A stretch of 35,866 nucleotides of DNA, taken from assembly GCA_947449515.1 (NCBI GenBank), contig CANFSD010000003.1, positions 1-35,866 on the forward strand, given 5' to 3'. This stretch comes from Bacteroidota bacterium (GTDB lineage: Bacteria; Bacteroidota; Bacteroidia; UKL13-3). Made by a program: the position numbers and the translations under genes. Shown piece by piece: positions 7,177 through 15,841 of this stretch. The notes beneath the pieces were generated by a model. That model was not told where the DNA came from, searched no databases, and was given only the letters and a program-made list of their open reading frames with translations. The stretch's first letter is position 1. Each line of letters starts with the position of its first letter.

Positions 7177-7207
7177 TTGATTTTTGACATTATCACGCTT
7201 ATTTTCG
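7177..7207 (+). promoter_or_regulatory. Promoter of the PpiD-type gene
   Basis: TATTTTCG (7200-7207) is one base off TAnnTTTG, with TTG (7177-7179) 20 bases upstream. The start codon follows 19 bases later at 7227. Confidence 0.45.
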
Positions 7208-7226
7208 CCGTTCTTAAAATATTACA

Positions 7227-9347
7227 ATGGCAATATTAACAAAAATAAGAAACAGATCAGGATTAGCGATTGGTGCAGTAGGTTTAGCACTGGGTTTATT
7301 TGTGGTTTCTGACGCCCTGAATTCTAACAGGGGATGGTTTGGCGGCGGTTCTCAAACCAATAATGTAGGTGAAATTGATGGCGAAACTATCGGCATAAAA
7401 CAATTTGACGACAAATTGCAGTACAACATGGAAAATTTCCAAAAACGTACGCAACAAGAAAATTTAGATGAAGCAACACGCGGTCAGGTTCGTGATCAAA
7501 CTTGGAATCAGATGTTAAATGATTTCATGTTGATGAAAGAATACGACCAATTGGGTGTTAGCATTAGTGAAGAGGAATTAGCCGATATGATTTACGGTAA
7601 CAATATTCATTCGCAAATTAAACAATCATTTACAGACCCAAATACTGGTATGTTTGATGTAAACATTGTTAAACGTAATTTGAAACAAATTACCGAAGGA
7701 ACTGATGAAAAAGTGAAAGCACAATGGAAAGAATTTGAAGACTATTTAGTTACTGAAACTTTGCAACGCAAATATTCAACCTTGTTAAAAAAAGGTTTGT
7801 ATGCAACTTCTTTAGAGGCTAAAAATCTTTATACCAACAGAACGCAAACTGCTGATGTGAACTTTGTAGCTTTTGCTTACAATACTATTGCAGATTCAAG
7901 TATTACTGCTGATGAGAGCGATTTAAAATCGTATTTCAAAAAGAACATGGACAAATACAATGAACGCGAAAATTCTCGTAAATTGGAGTTTGTAGTTTGG
8001 GATTTTGCACCAACAAGTGAAGACAGTGCAGAAGTTCAAAAATGGGCTTTTGATCAAGTTGAGCAATTCAAAGCAGCTGAAAATGATACAGCATACGTAG
8101 ACATTAACAGTGATGCTAAATTTAATCCAACTGCTAAAAGAAGAAGCGATTTCCCTGAATCTGTTCAAGCAAGATTGTTCCATGATTCAGTTGGTACCGT
8201 TATTGGTCCAATATTTGAAAACGGAAAATATTCTATCTATAAAATATCTGGTATCAAACAAGATTCGGTATTTTCAATGCGTGCAAGCCATATCTTAATT
8301 CGCCCAGAAGGTGCCACAAACTTAGATAGTTCAAATGCCCAGAACAAAGCAAATGATGTTTTCAAGAGATTAAAAGGTGGCGAAGACTTTGCTAAATTAG
8401 CGCAAGAGTTTGGTTCAGATGGTACCAAAGACCGCGGTGGTGATTTGGGTTGGTTCCCAGAAGGACAAATGGTAAAAGAATTTAATGATGCTGTTAAAAA
8501 TGGTAAAAAAGGTGATCAGTTTGTATTGAAAACCCAATTTGGTTACCATGTAATTAAAATAACCGAAGACAAAACCAAGAAAATGGTTTGTGCAGGTATT
8601 TTGGAGCGTTCTGTTGAGGCAAGTGAAAAAACAAGCACAACGGCTTACAATGAAGCAAGTCAATTTGCTGCTAGCAGCAGAGACGCTGAAAGCTTTAACA
8701 AAAACATGGACGAAAAGAAAATGGTAAAACGTATTGCTGAATTTGTACGTGAAACTGATAATTTCTTGCCAGGTTACAACGAAGCACGCGAAGCTGTTCG
8801 TTGGGCATTTAATGCTAAAGTTGGTGATGTGAGTGAAGTAATGACAGTTGGTGGCGATAAATATGTAATTGCTACCCTTACCATGATTCGCGAAAAAGGA
8901 AAAGCAAACTTTGATGCGTCTAAAGACCGTGTAACAAACGATTACCGTAAAGATAAAAAAGCAGAGCAATTGACTGAAAAATTGAAATTGGCTATGGAAG
9001 GTGCTGGAACTTTGGACGCACTTAGCAAGAAAATTAATCAGGCAATTACCCCAATAGCTTCACAAACTTTTGAAAACGGAAGTATTCCTTATGTAGGTTA
9101 TGATAATTCATTTGCAGGTACCATTGCAGGTACAACTGGCATAAACAAATTGTATGGTCCTGTTAAAGGTGATGCAGCAATTTATGCTTACCAAGTAAGT
9201 AAAATTACGCCTGCCGCTGTTATTACAGATTATAACCAACAAAAAACTGAATTAAATGCTGGCCTACAACAAAGAGTTGAATACAGCTACTTTGAAATAT
9301 TAAAAGAGTTGAAAAACGTTAAAGACAACAGATTCTTATTTTATTAA
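7227..9347 (+). CDS. PpiD-type periplasmic peptidyl-prolyl isomerase/chaperone
   Basis: A 706-residue protein with one N-terminal membrane anchor (about residues 12-31, SGLAIGAVGLALGLFVVSDAL) and a long periplasmic part. A SurA/PpiD-like N-terminal chaperone region (VGEIDGETIGIKQFDDKL onward) precedes a parvulin rotamase domain at about residues 348-450, with the family hallmarks RASHILI, GGDLGWFPEGQMVKEF and TQFGYHVIKI. A second, weaker parvulin-like repeat may lie at about 460-570 (GDVSEVM, DKYVIATL). PpiD-like proteins help newly exported outer-membrane and periplasmic proteins fold near the Sec channel. Length and layout match the Bacteroidota SurA_N-type protein. The hydrolase gene begins one base after its stop. 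Confidence 0.88.
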   Translation: MAILTKIRNRSGLAIGAVGLALGLFVVSDALNSNRGWFGGGSQTNNVGEIDGETIGIKQFDDKLQYNMENFQKRTQQENLDEATRGQVRDQTWNQMLNDFMLMKEYDQLGVSISEEELADMIYGNNIHSQIKQSFTDPNTGMFDVNIVKRNLKQITEGTDEKVKAQWKEFEDYLVTETLQRKYSTLLKKGLYATSLEAKNLYTNRTQTADVNFVAFAYNTIADSSITADESDLKSYFKKNMDKYNERENSRKLEFVVWDFAPTSEDSAEVQKWAFDQVEQFKAAENDTAYVDINSDAKFNPTAKRRSDFPESVQARLFHDSVGTVIGPIFENGKYSIYKISGIKQDSVFSMRASHILIRPEGATNLDSSNAQNKANDVFKRLKGGEDFAKLAQEFGSDGTKDRGGDLGWFPEGQMVKEFNDAVKNGKKGDQFVLKTQFGYHVIKITEDKTKKMVCAGILERSVEASEKTSTTAYNEASQFAASSRDAESFNKNMDEKKMVKRIAEFVRETDNFLPGYNEAREAVRWAFNAKVGDVSEVMTVGGDKYVIATLTMIREKGKANFDASKDRVTNDYRKDKKAEQLTEKLKLAMEGAGTLDALSKKINQAITPIASQTFENGSIPYVGYDNSFAGTIAGTTGINKLYGPVKGDAAIYAYQVSKITPAAVITDYNQQKTELNAGLQQRVEYSYFEILKELKNVKDNRFLFY

Positions 9348-9348
9348 G

Positions 9349-10116
9349 ATGTTATATTACGAAAGAATAGGATCGGGCAAAACTTGCCTGGTTCTACTTC
9401 ATGGATACTGCGAAAACAATACCTGCTTCAACGAGCAGGTATTGTTTTTTAAGGACCTCTGTACCATACTTACTATAGATTTGCCTGGTTTTGGGAAAAG
9501 TCAGCATTGTGATGCGGATTCAATAGTAGATATGGCAGATCAGGTGAAGGCTGTTATTGAAAAAGAAAACTTGGCACAAGTTATAATGCTTGGCCACAGC
9601 ATGGGCGGTTATGTTTGCTTGGCATTTGCTAATAAATACAAAGAATATTTAGAGGGTTATGGCATCATTGCAAGTACAGCCAATGCAGACAGCAAGGAGA
9701 GAAAAGAAAAACGGATTCAGGTTATCAATTTCATCAAAGAGCAAGGGAAGGAAGCGTATTTAAAGAATTTTATTCCTAGCTTATTTAAACCTGGTTTTAA
9801 TAGCAACATCATCAAAGAAAGAATCCAAGAGGCATGCAATGGCAGTGAGAAAGGAATGATTGGTGCGGCTATAGCAATGATGAACAGACCTGATTCAAAT
9901 GATGTATTCAAAGAATCTAATTTACCTGTGTTTTTTGCTATTGGAAAATTAGATGAATTAATTCCTGCGCAACAACTATTTGAACAGGCGGCATTGTGTA
10001 AAATTGCCCAAGTGGTTTTATTAGAGGAATCGGCACATATGCCCATGTTTGAAACACCAAGCAAATTAAATGTTGCAATTGAATCGTTTATTCAATTGGT
10101 TCGAACCAATTATTAG
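9349..10116 (+). CDS. Alpha/beta-hydrolase
   Basis: A 255-residue protein with the alpha/beta-hydrolase fold. The oxyanion HGY motif is near residue 18, the nucleophile elbow G-H-S84-M-G-G is clear, and D202 (GKLDELIP) and H230 (ESAHMPM) complete a Ser-Asp-His triad. It resembles the MenH/BioH/esterase branch of small soluble hydrolases; the substrate cannot be told. It follows the PpiD-type gene by one base. A perfect terminator-like stem (9413-9448) lies inside codons 22-34, so read-through from ppiD may be limited. Its last codons hold an 18-bp palindrome and the gene overlaps the convergent glycosyltransferase gene by 4 bases. Confidence 0.88.
   Translation: MLYYERIGSGKTCLVLLHGYCENNTCFNEQVLFFKDLCTILTIDLPGFGKSQHCDADSIVDMADQVKAVIEKENLAQVIMLGHSMGGYVCLAFANKYKEYLEGYGIIASTANADSKERKEKRIQVINFIKEQGKEAYLKNFIPSLFKPGFNSNIIKERIQEACNGSEKGMIGAAIAMMNRPDSNDVFKESNLPVFFAIGKLDELIPAQQLFEQAALCKIAQVVLLEESAHMPMFETPSKLNVAIESFIQLVRTNY
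9413..9450 (+). terminator. Terminator-like hairpin inside the hydrolase reading frame
   Basis: AAAACAATACCTGCT (9413-9427) and AGCAGGTATTGTTTT (9434-9448) are perfectly complementary over 15 bp around the loop TCAACG, ending in a T-run to 9450. It has the form of an intrinsic terminator but lies 65 bases after the start codon of the hydrolase and about 65 bases after the ppiD stop. Confidence 0.65.
10094..10111. repeat. 18-bp perfect palindrome of the GGTTCGAACC class
   Basis: AATTGGTTCGAACCAATT covers the last codons of the hydrolase, two bases from the 3' end of the convergent glycosyltransferase gene. No other terminator-like structure was found at this junction, so it may serve as the shared transcript end. 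Confidence 0.7.
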
Positions 10117-12074
10117 GAGCCAAGGTTTCCTGTACTCCTAATGGATTTAAGAACAATAAGGAAATCCTTTTCAATAGAATATTCCTTTGCATAAAGGAAG
10201 TTTAATTTTTGAATGGTAACTGGATTAAGCAATTTGTTTCCTTGCGCATCTAGCGGACTTACCACACCATTTTTAATGGATGGTAGCAGTTTAATATTAT
10301 CTGCTGAGGCATAACCAACCCAAGTTTTTTTAGCAGTCAAAACACTAAAAATGTTATGAAACAAATTGAGCCTTTGTCTTACAAAAATGATTAAAATTGG
10401 TGATAATGCAAACAACAATAAACTGGTTATTACATCAAATGCGCGTTTCTTTTGTTGTTCAAAAGCCTTTGCCAATTTTAAGTTAATCTCAATGGTATAA
10501 AAATCACCAGGGGTATTTTTATTATTGCTGCCAATTATAAAAAGGCTTTCTTCTGGAACAATTTTATATAAAATATCTTGTTGGCTGTTGCTGGCCATCC
10601 ATTCAATAATTTGGCTTGCGGCGAGGTCTTTACTGCAAAAAATAATTTCCTCCACGCCAAAAAATTTAACCAATTCACTTAGCTCGCTTACCTGCCCAAG
10701 GAAATGAATGTCTTTATTTGGTTCTAGTGAAACATAACCCAAATAGTCGCTTTTGGACTTTGATTTTACTAGCAAATCTTGTACACGCTCTACCTCTGAT
10801 TTATTGCCTACAATAATTGTTTTAAGGTGGCTTCCCATGCTCATGCTCCAGCGACGGTATTTAGCATAATATAACAATACCCTAATTGTATAGGGGACAA
10901 CTATTGCAGCTATTGCACCTAAAATAATAATTGCCCTAGAAAAGCGATAAGCGTCGCCAATAAATGCATAGAAAACAGCAATGCCAAGGGTGCCAAATGC
11001 AATGCCTTTGGCAACACTCAAAAAGGTTTTTCTTTTGTTATAGGCACCTGCCAAGTATAAGCCAAAAATCCACAAAAGAGAGTACACAACACTGTTGGAG
11101 TAAACAATTTCACTTGGGTAAGCCTTAGGTGTTGCATATTTAAAATTCGACCAAAAATTAACCAATAAAGTGAGGCTAATAAAGATGCTGCTAAAATCCA
11201 ATAGTGGTAAAAAAACGCGCGCTGCAAATCTACTTACTAGGGCTGCAAATGCGCGAATGTAAATGGCAATATGTATGAGTGCACTAAAATTTCTAGCATG
11301 TTTTTGCGAGTAATGTTTTTTCGCAAAAATGACCATAGCTTTATAAAATGTGAAAACAAAATTCACACTCGTTTTCTTAGTGCTTTCACCTTTGTAGTGA
11401 ATAATGGTTGTGTATGGGTAGTAATAATTCTTATAGCCACTTTTTTGGATACAATAACTCAAGTCTATATCCTCACCATACATGAAATAATCCTCGTCTA
11501 AATAGCCAACTTGCTTTAAAACATCAGCCCTTATCATCATAAAAGCGCCGGCCAATACTTCTACTTCATTGATTTCATTTTCACCTAAAAATCCTAAATG
11601 GTATTTGCCAAATTTCCTTGATTTTGGGAACAAAGCAGCAAGGCCACTTATTTTATAGAACGCTACTTCTGGGGTAGGTAAACCACGCTTAGATTCTGGT
11701 AAAAATTTTCCAGACCCGTCAATCATTTTTACGCCAACAGCGCCAGCATCTGCCGTTTGGTCCATGAATTGGAGGAGTTTGTGAAAGCAATCTTCTTCAA
11801 TAACTGTATCTGGATTGAGAAGTAACACATATTTGCCACTTGCTAGTTTGATGGCTTGGTTATTTGCCTTAGCAAAACCATAATTTTCTTTATTCTCAAT
11901 TAATTTTACCTCTGGGAACAGGCTTTGTACCATTTCGCAGCTTCCATCTAATGAATGGTTGTCGACTACAAATATTTCTGTTTGCAAGCCAATGCAGGCC
12001 CTGCGCACAGCGTGTAAAGCCTGCTCTAGGAAATACTTAACATTATAATTGACAATGACGATCGAAAGCTGCAT
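10113..12074 (-). CDS. Fused GT2 glycosyltransferase and polyprenyl-phosphate sugar-transferase-like membrane protein
   Basis: A 653-residue protein in at least three parts. Residues 1-245 form a family-2 glycosyltransferase of rhamnosyltransferase type (SIVIVNYNV, VVDNHSLDGS, LLNPDT at 85-90, MYGEDIDLSYCIQKSGY). About 265-405 holds several membrane segments. About 415-530 is a Rossmann-like region (LKTIIVGNKSEVERVQDLL) like the CoA-binding-like part of WbaP/WcaJ-type enzymes. The last hundred residues begin KKRAFDVITSLLLFALSPILI, matching the start of the bacterial sugar transferase domain, but the catalytic stretch is shortened and the usual GPRP and acidic residues are not seen (KKTWVGYA instead). 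It likely acts in surface polysaccharide or glycolipid assembly at the inner membrane; activity of the second half is doubtful. Confidence 0.8.
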   Translation of the reverse strand: MQLSIVIVNYNVKYFLEQALHAVRRACIGLQTEIFVVDNHSLDGSCEMVQSLFPEVKLIENKENYGFAKANNQAIKLASGKYVLLLNPDTVIEEDCFHKLLQFMDQTADAGAVGVKMIDGSGKFLPESKRGLPTPEVAFYKISGLAALFPKSRKFGKYHLGFLGENEINEVEVLAGAFMMIRADVLKQVGYLDEDYFMYGEDIDLSYCIQKSGYKNYYYPYTTIIHYKGESTKKTSVNFVFTFYKAMVIFAKKHYSQKHARNFSALIHIAIYIRAFAALVSRFAARVFLPLLDFSSIFISLTLLVNFWSNFKYATPKAYPSEIVYSNSVVYSLLWIFGLYLAGAYNKRKTFLSVAKGIAFGTLGIAVFYAFIGDAYRFSRAIIILGAIAAIVVPYTIRVLLYYAKYRRWSMSMGSHLKTIIVGNKSEVERVQDLLVKSKSKSDYLGYVSLEPNKDIHFLGQVSELSELVKFFGVEEIIFCSKDLAASQIIEWMASNSQQDILYKIVPEESLFIIGSNNKNTPGDFYTIEINLKLAKAFEQQKKRAFDVITSLLLFALSPILIIFVRQRLNLFHNIFSVLTAKKTWVGYASADNIKLLPSIKNGVVSPLDAQGNKLLNPVTIQKLNFLYAKEYSIEKDFLIVLKSIRSTGNLGS

Positions 12075-12175
12075 AAAAAATAGGTAACGAATATAAGGCT
12101 TTGCTTATTGTATTGTCAACTAGAATGCTTGAAACAATTAATGCTTGCTCACCTTTTTTTCTTAATATTGAGGCT

Positions 12176-13291
12176 ATGAAACTTCGTGCGCCTTTATTAC
12201 TTGCCTTTTTTTTAAGTGCATTTGCTGTATTTGCGCAATTGCCAAACCATTTACTTTCAGATAAAATAAGCATAAACGACCTAGATTCTGGGCGTTTTGG
12301 ATTTGGTATTACAAATACGAATTACATGCGAAATACGGAGTACTTTAATCCTATTGAGGAGGGGAGAACTTTGTTTGGCTATCAATTGCATCCGAAGTTT
12401 AGTTATCAGCCAACAAAAAATATTAAATTAGAGGCGGGTATTTGGTTGCGGCACGACTTTGGTGGAATCAACGGATTTACTGAAGCTATTCCTACATTTT
12501 CATTAAAGGCCAAAGGGAAAAAGAGCGAATTGATATTCGGAACCCTTGAGGGAGCGCTCAGTCACGGTGTATTAGAACCAATGATGGATATCAATAGCGC
12601 CATTTACAAGCGAATTGAAAATGGTTTTCAATATAAATTTCATTCAAAAATTAGTTGGTTCGATACTTGGATTAATTGGGAAAAATTTATTGAACCCAAT
12701 GAATTTGCCAAGGAAAAATTTACTGCTGGTATTCATTACAGAGGTAGAATAAATCTTACTGAAGAAACTAAAATTACGCCCTATTTTCAACTCATGGCAT
12801 CACACCAAGGTGGCCAAATTGATACCGATACCCTTGATCCTTTTATGATGCAGTTCAATGCAGCATTTGGAGCTAAATTTCAGCATAATTTAAACGAAAA
12901 GAATAGCCTTTACCTGGATTTAGCCTATTTGACTTATAATGAAACGAGCGATAGCAAGGTTTACCCCCAAAATACTGGTAGCGGCCTTATGGGAAATTTA
13001 GGCTTGAAGTTAAATCAAACAGATTTGATGATCAGTTATTGGCAAGGGTCAAATTATATTGCCCCTCGCGGAACTTCTATATACCAAAGTAGGTCAACTG
13101 TTGACCCTAAAAATTACGAAGAAACTAGACAACTTGTTTTTGTGCGATTTATTCAAAACAAAGCCTTATTTCATTCTCCCGTTATGGCTTCTATTCGGTT
13201 CGAACCGGTATATGATTTGAACCATGGAATTTTTGATTTCAGTTACTCTCTTTATTTAATTTATAGAGGTGATTGGAAGTTTGGCAAATAA
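12176..13291 (+). CDS. Outer-membrane beta-barrel protein, unknown function
   Basis: From the ATG at 12176 the protein has 371 residues and starts with a clear signal peptide (MKLRAPLLLAFFLSAFAVFAQ). Upstream in-frame codons exist but would bury that signal. The rest is rich in alternating hydrophobic and polar strands (FGYQLHPKFSYQP, IKLEAGIWLRHDFGG, YSLYLIYRGDWKFGK) and ends with an aromatic-rich strand, typical of a porin-like barrel. It is divergent from the glycosyltransferase gene and precedes the TonB receptor. I recognise no named family. It could be a passive channel or an anchored enzyme of barrel type. Confidence 0.65.
   Translation: MKLRAPLLLAFFLSAFAVFAQLPNHLLSDKISINDLDSGRFGFGITNTNYMRNTEYFNPIEEGRTLFGYQLHPKFSYQPTKNIKLEAGIWLRHDFGGINGFTEAIPTFSLKAKGKKSELIFGTLEGALSHGVLEPMMDINSAIYKRIENGFQYKFHSKISWFDTWINWEKFIEPNEFAKEKFTAGIHYRGRINLTEETKITPYFQLMASHQGGQIDTDTLDPFMMQFNAAFGAKFQHNLNEKNSLYLDLAYLTYNETSDSKVYPQNTGSGLMGNLGLKLNQTDLMISYWQGSNYIAPRGTSIYQSRSTVDPKNYEETRQLVFVRFIQNKALFHSPVMASIRFEPVYDLNHGIFDFSYSLYLIYRGDWKFGK
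13196..13207. repeat. 12-bp palindrome of the GGTTCGAACC class
   Basis: CGGTTCGAACCG lies inside the barrel gene, about 85 bases before its stop. Unlike the copies at 10094 and 27616 it is not at a gene end. Confidence 0.6.
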
Positions 13292-13383
13292 TAAAGGGCG
13301 CTCGCCATCTTTTTTTGCCTTTGTAAAACAAAATTCCCTCTTCAAGCCTTTTTATGATGAGTACCCGTGTAAAAAATACTGTT

Positions 13384-15828
13384 ATGATAAAATATCAAAC
13401 CATTAGAATTTATTTATTATTGCTTTTTGTGCTTGTTATGAGCCACTTACAAGCCCAGAATGTTGGTCAAATTAGTGGCTCTGTAAAGGATAAAAATTCT
13501 CAAGAAATGCTTACAGGGGCCACCGTAATATTGGAGGGGACCAATTTTGGTGCCCAAACAGGTGTTGATGGTAATTTTCAGATAAAAGGAATTGCCCCTA
13601 AATCCTATAACCTTAAAATTCAATATGTAGGTTACCAGAGCAAAATCATTTACAACATTGTTGTTACAACAGGTAATATTTTAAATCTCACCATTGAGTT
13701 GGAACCTGAGTTGAAAAGTTTAAATGAATTGGTAATTAAAACCAGAACTTTTGGCAAGAAAACAGAAACTCCTTTATCTATTCAGAGCTTAACTGCAGAA
13801 GAAATAAAAAGTAATCCTGGGGGTAATTTTGATATCTCACGTGTAATTCAAGCATTGCCTGGAGTTGGCGGAAATACAGGTGGTGCAAGCTTTAGAAATG
13901 ATATTATTATTAGGGGAGGTGCACCCAATGAAAATGTATTTTATTTGGATGGAATTGAAATTCCTGTGATCAATCATTTTTCTACGCAAGGAAGTTCGGG
14001 TGGTCCACAAGGAATATTAAATGTAAGTTTTATTCAGGATGTAACTTTGGCTTCAAGTAGTTTTGGTGCTCGTGTAGACAATGCCTTAAGCTCTGTATTT
14101 ACCTTTAAACAAAAGGAAGGAAATAGCCAGCAATTGCAAGGTAATGTGCGCTTAAGTGCCTCTGAATTTGCCTTGACATTTGATGGCCCAGTTTCAAAAA
14201 ACACCACCTTTTTAGCCTCTGCAAGAAGAAGCTATTTGCAGTTTTTGTTTATGGCCATTGATTTACCCATTAGGCCTAATTACTGGGATTTCCAATATAA
14301 AACTACCACCAAATTGAATGAAAAAACTACACTGACCACATTAGGTGTAGGGGCCATTGATGTATTTAGTTTTTCTGTTCCTAAAACCTCCACACCGGAA
14401 AAAGAATATGCTATTAGAAACAGTCCAAACGTAAACCAATGGAACTACACTATTGGTGCAGTAATTAAGCGTCGTTTGCACCAAGGTTATGTGAATTATT
14501 CCCTAAGTAGAAATATGTTCGATAATGCGCTTGATAGATGGGAAGATGGCAAAGAAGGTGATGAAACCCGTAGGGCTTTGAAATATAGGTCGCAAGAAAT
14601 GGAAAATAAATTTAGGATCGATGTAAACAAATACAGCGGAAAGTGGAAATATGCTTATGGTGGGATGTTGCAATATGTGAAATACAATAACCAAACCTTT
14701 ACAAAAATAAACAATGGTATTTATGATACTGCTGGGCATATGATTGCCCCTCCACTTACCATTAATTTTAATTCGGCCATTGAGTTTTTTAAAGGTGGAT
14801 TGTTTGGTGAGGTATCACGCAGAGTTTTGAATGATAGACTAAATTTAACTTTTGGTTTGCGTACTGATTTAAATAGCTTTACAAGTGATGGTTTAAATCC
14901 TATAAAAACCTTGTCGCCGAGAATGTCTGCCAGCTATTCCTTAAATGAAAAGTGGAGTATTAATGCCACCGTTGGTCGCTACTATAAAATGCCAATTTAT
15001 ACCGTTTTAGGATATAAAGATGCAAGCGGAAATTTTGTAAACAAAGACAATAGTTATATTTCTTGTGACCATTATGTGGCAGGTATTGAATATTTGCCTG
15101 GTCCAAATTCTAGAATAACAGTAGAAGGATTTTATAAGAACTATGCGAATTATCCTGTGTCCAATAGAAATGGAATATCTTTGGCGAATCAAGGTGCAGA
15201 TTTTTCTGTTTTAGGAAATGAAAAAACCATTTCAAATGGAAAAGGTAGGGCCTATGGCTTTGAATTTTTCTTTCAACAAAAACTTAGCAAAAATCTTTAT
15301 ACAACTGTTTCTTATACTTATTTTATTAGTGAGTTCAGCGGGACTGATAAAGTGTTGAAACCATCTGCTTGGGAAAACAACCATTTAATATCGGCCATAT
15401 TTGGATATAAATTTAAAAAGGGTTGGGAGTTAGGAATGAAATTGCGTTTTGCAGGAGGAAGTCCATACACTCCATTTAACTTAGAGGCATCACAGAATAA
15501 TTACTTGAGCACAGGCGCTGGAGTTTATGATTATTCTCAACTCAACACCCTGCGATTAGGGGCGTTTAAACAATTTGATTTTAGATTAGATAAGAAAATT
15601 AATTTTAAACGCACCACTTTAGATTTATACTTAGATGTACAAAACGCCTTAGTATTTTCTAATCCTTCACAACCTAGCTATACTTTTAAGCGCAATGCAG
15701 ATAATTCCGGTTGGATGACAACGGATGGTGCACTTATTAACCAAAATGGCTCGAATGCAATTCCATTGATTTTAAATAATAGTTCAACCACAGTATTGCC
15801 TACCTTTGGCTTTATCTGGGAGTTTTAA
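13384..15828 (+). CDS. TonB-dependent outer-membrane receptor with carboxypeptidase-regulatory N-terminal domain
   Basis: A receptor of about 814 residues counted from the ATG at 13384, chosen because it gives a compact signal peptide ending HLQAQ; an ATG pair at 13354-13359 is also possible. After the signal comes a CarboxypepD_reg-like domain (GQISGSVKDKNSQEMLTGATVILEG, DGNFQIKGIAP, IQYVGYQS), then the plug (DISRVIQALPGV, IIIRGGAPNENVFYLDGIEIP) and a long 22-strand-type barrel ending FGFIWEF. It imports a substrate across the outer membrane using TonB energy. No SusD partner gene follows, so it is probably not a glycan SusC; iron or small-molecule uptake is open. The carotenoid genes start 13 bases after it. 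Confidence 0.9.
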   Translation: MIKYQTIRIYLLLLFVLVMSHLQAQNVGQISGSVKDKNSQEMLTGATVILEGTNFGAQTGVDGNFQIKGIAPKSYNLKIQYVGYQSKIIYNIVVTTGNILNLTIELEPELKSLNELVIKTRTFGKKTETPLSIQSLTAEEIKSNPGGNFDISRVIQALPGVGGNTGGASFRNDIIIRGGAPNENVFYLDGIEIPVINHFSTQGSSGGPQGILNVSFIQDVTLASSSFGARVDNALSSVFTFKQKEGNSQQLQGNVRLSASEFALTFDGPVSKNTTFLASARRSYLQFLFMAIDLPIRPNYWDFQYKTTTKLNEKTTLTTLGVGAIDVFSFSVPKTSTPEKEYAIRNSPNVNQWNYTIGAVIKRRLHQGYVNYSLSRNMFDNALDRWEDGKEGDETRRALKYRSQEMENKFRIDVNKYSGKWKYAYGGMLQYVKYNNQTFTKINNGIYDTAGHMIAPPLTINFNSAIEFFKGGLFGEVSRRVLNDRLNLTFGLRTDLNSFTSDGLNPIKTLSPRMSASYSLNEKWSINATVGRYYKMPIYTVLGYKDASGNFVNKDNSYISCDHYVAGIEYLPGPNSRITVEGFYKNYANYPVSNRNGISLANQGADFSVLGNEKTISNGKGRAYGFEFFFQQKLSKNLYTTVSYTYFISEFSGTDKVLKPSAWENNHLISAIFGYKFKKGWELGMKLRFAGGSPYTPFNLEASQNNYLSTGAGVYDYSQLNTLRLGAFKQFDFRLDKKINFKRTTLDLYLDVQNALVFSNPSQPSYTFKRNADNSGWMTTDGALINQNGSNAIPLILNNSSTTVLPTFGFIWEF

Positions 15829-15841
15829 GAAACAAATTAGT

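Noticed and set aside
8415..8969. Minus-strand open frame of 184 codons opposite the PpiD-type gene
   Set aside because: Cys- and Phe-rich antisense translation of a coding region; no start signal or family match.
13292..13383. GGGCGCTCGCC followed by a T-run as a terminator after the barrel gene
   Set aside because: The stem would be only 3-4 bp with a tiny loop; too weak to call.
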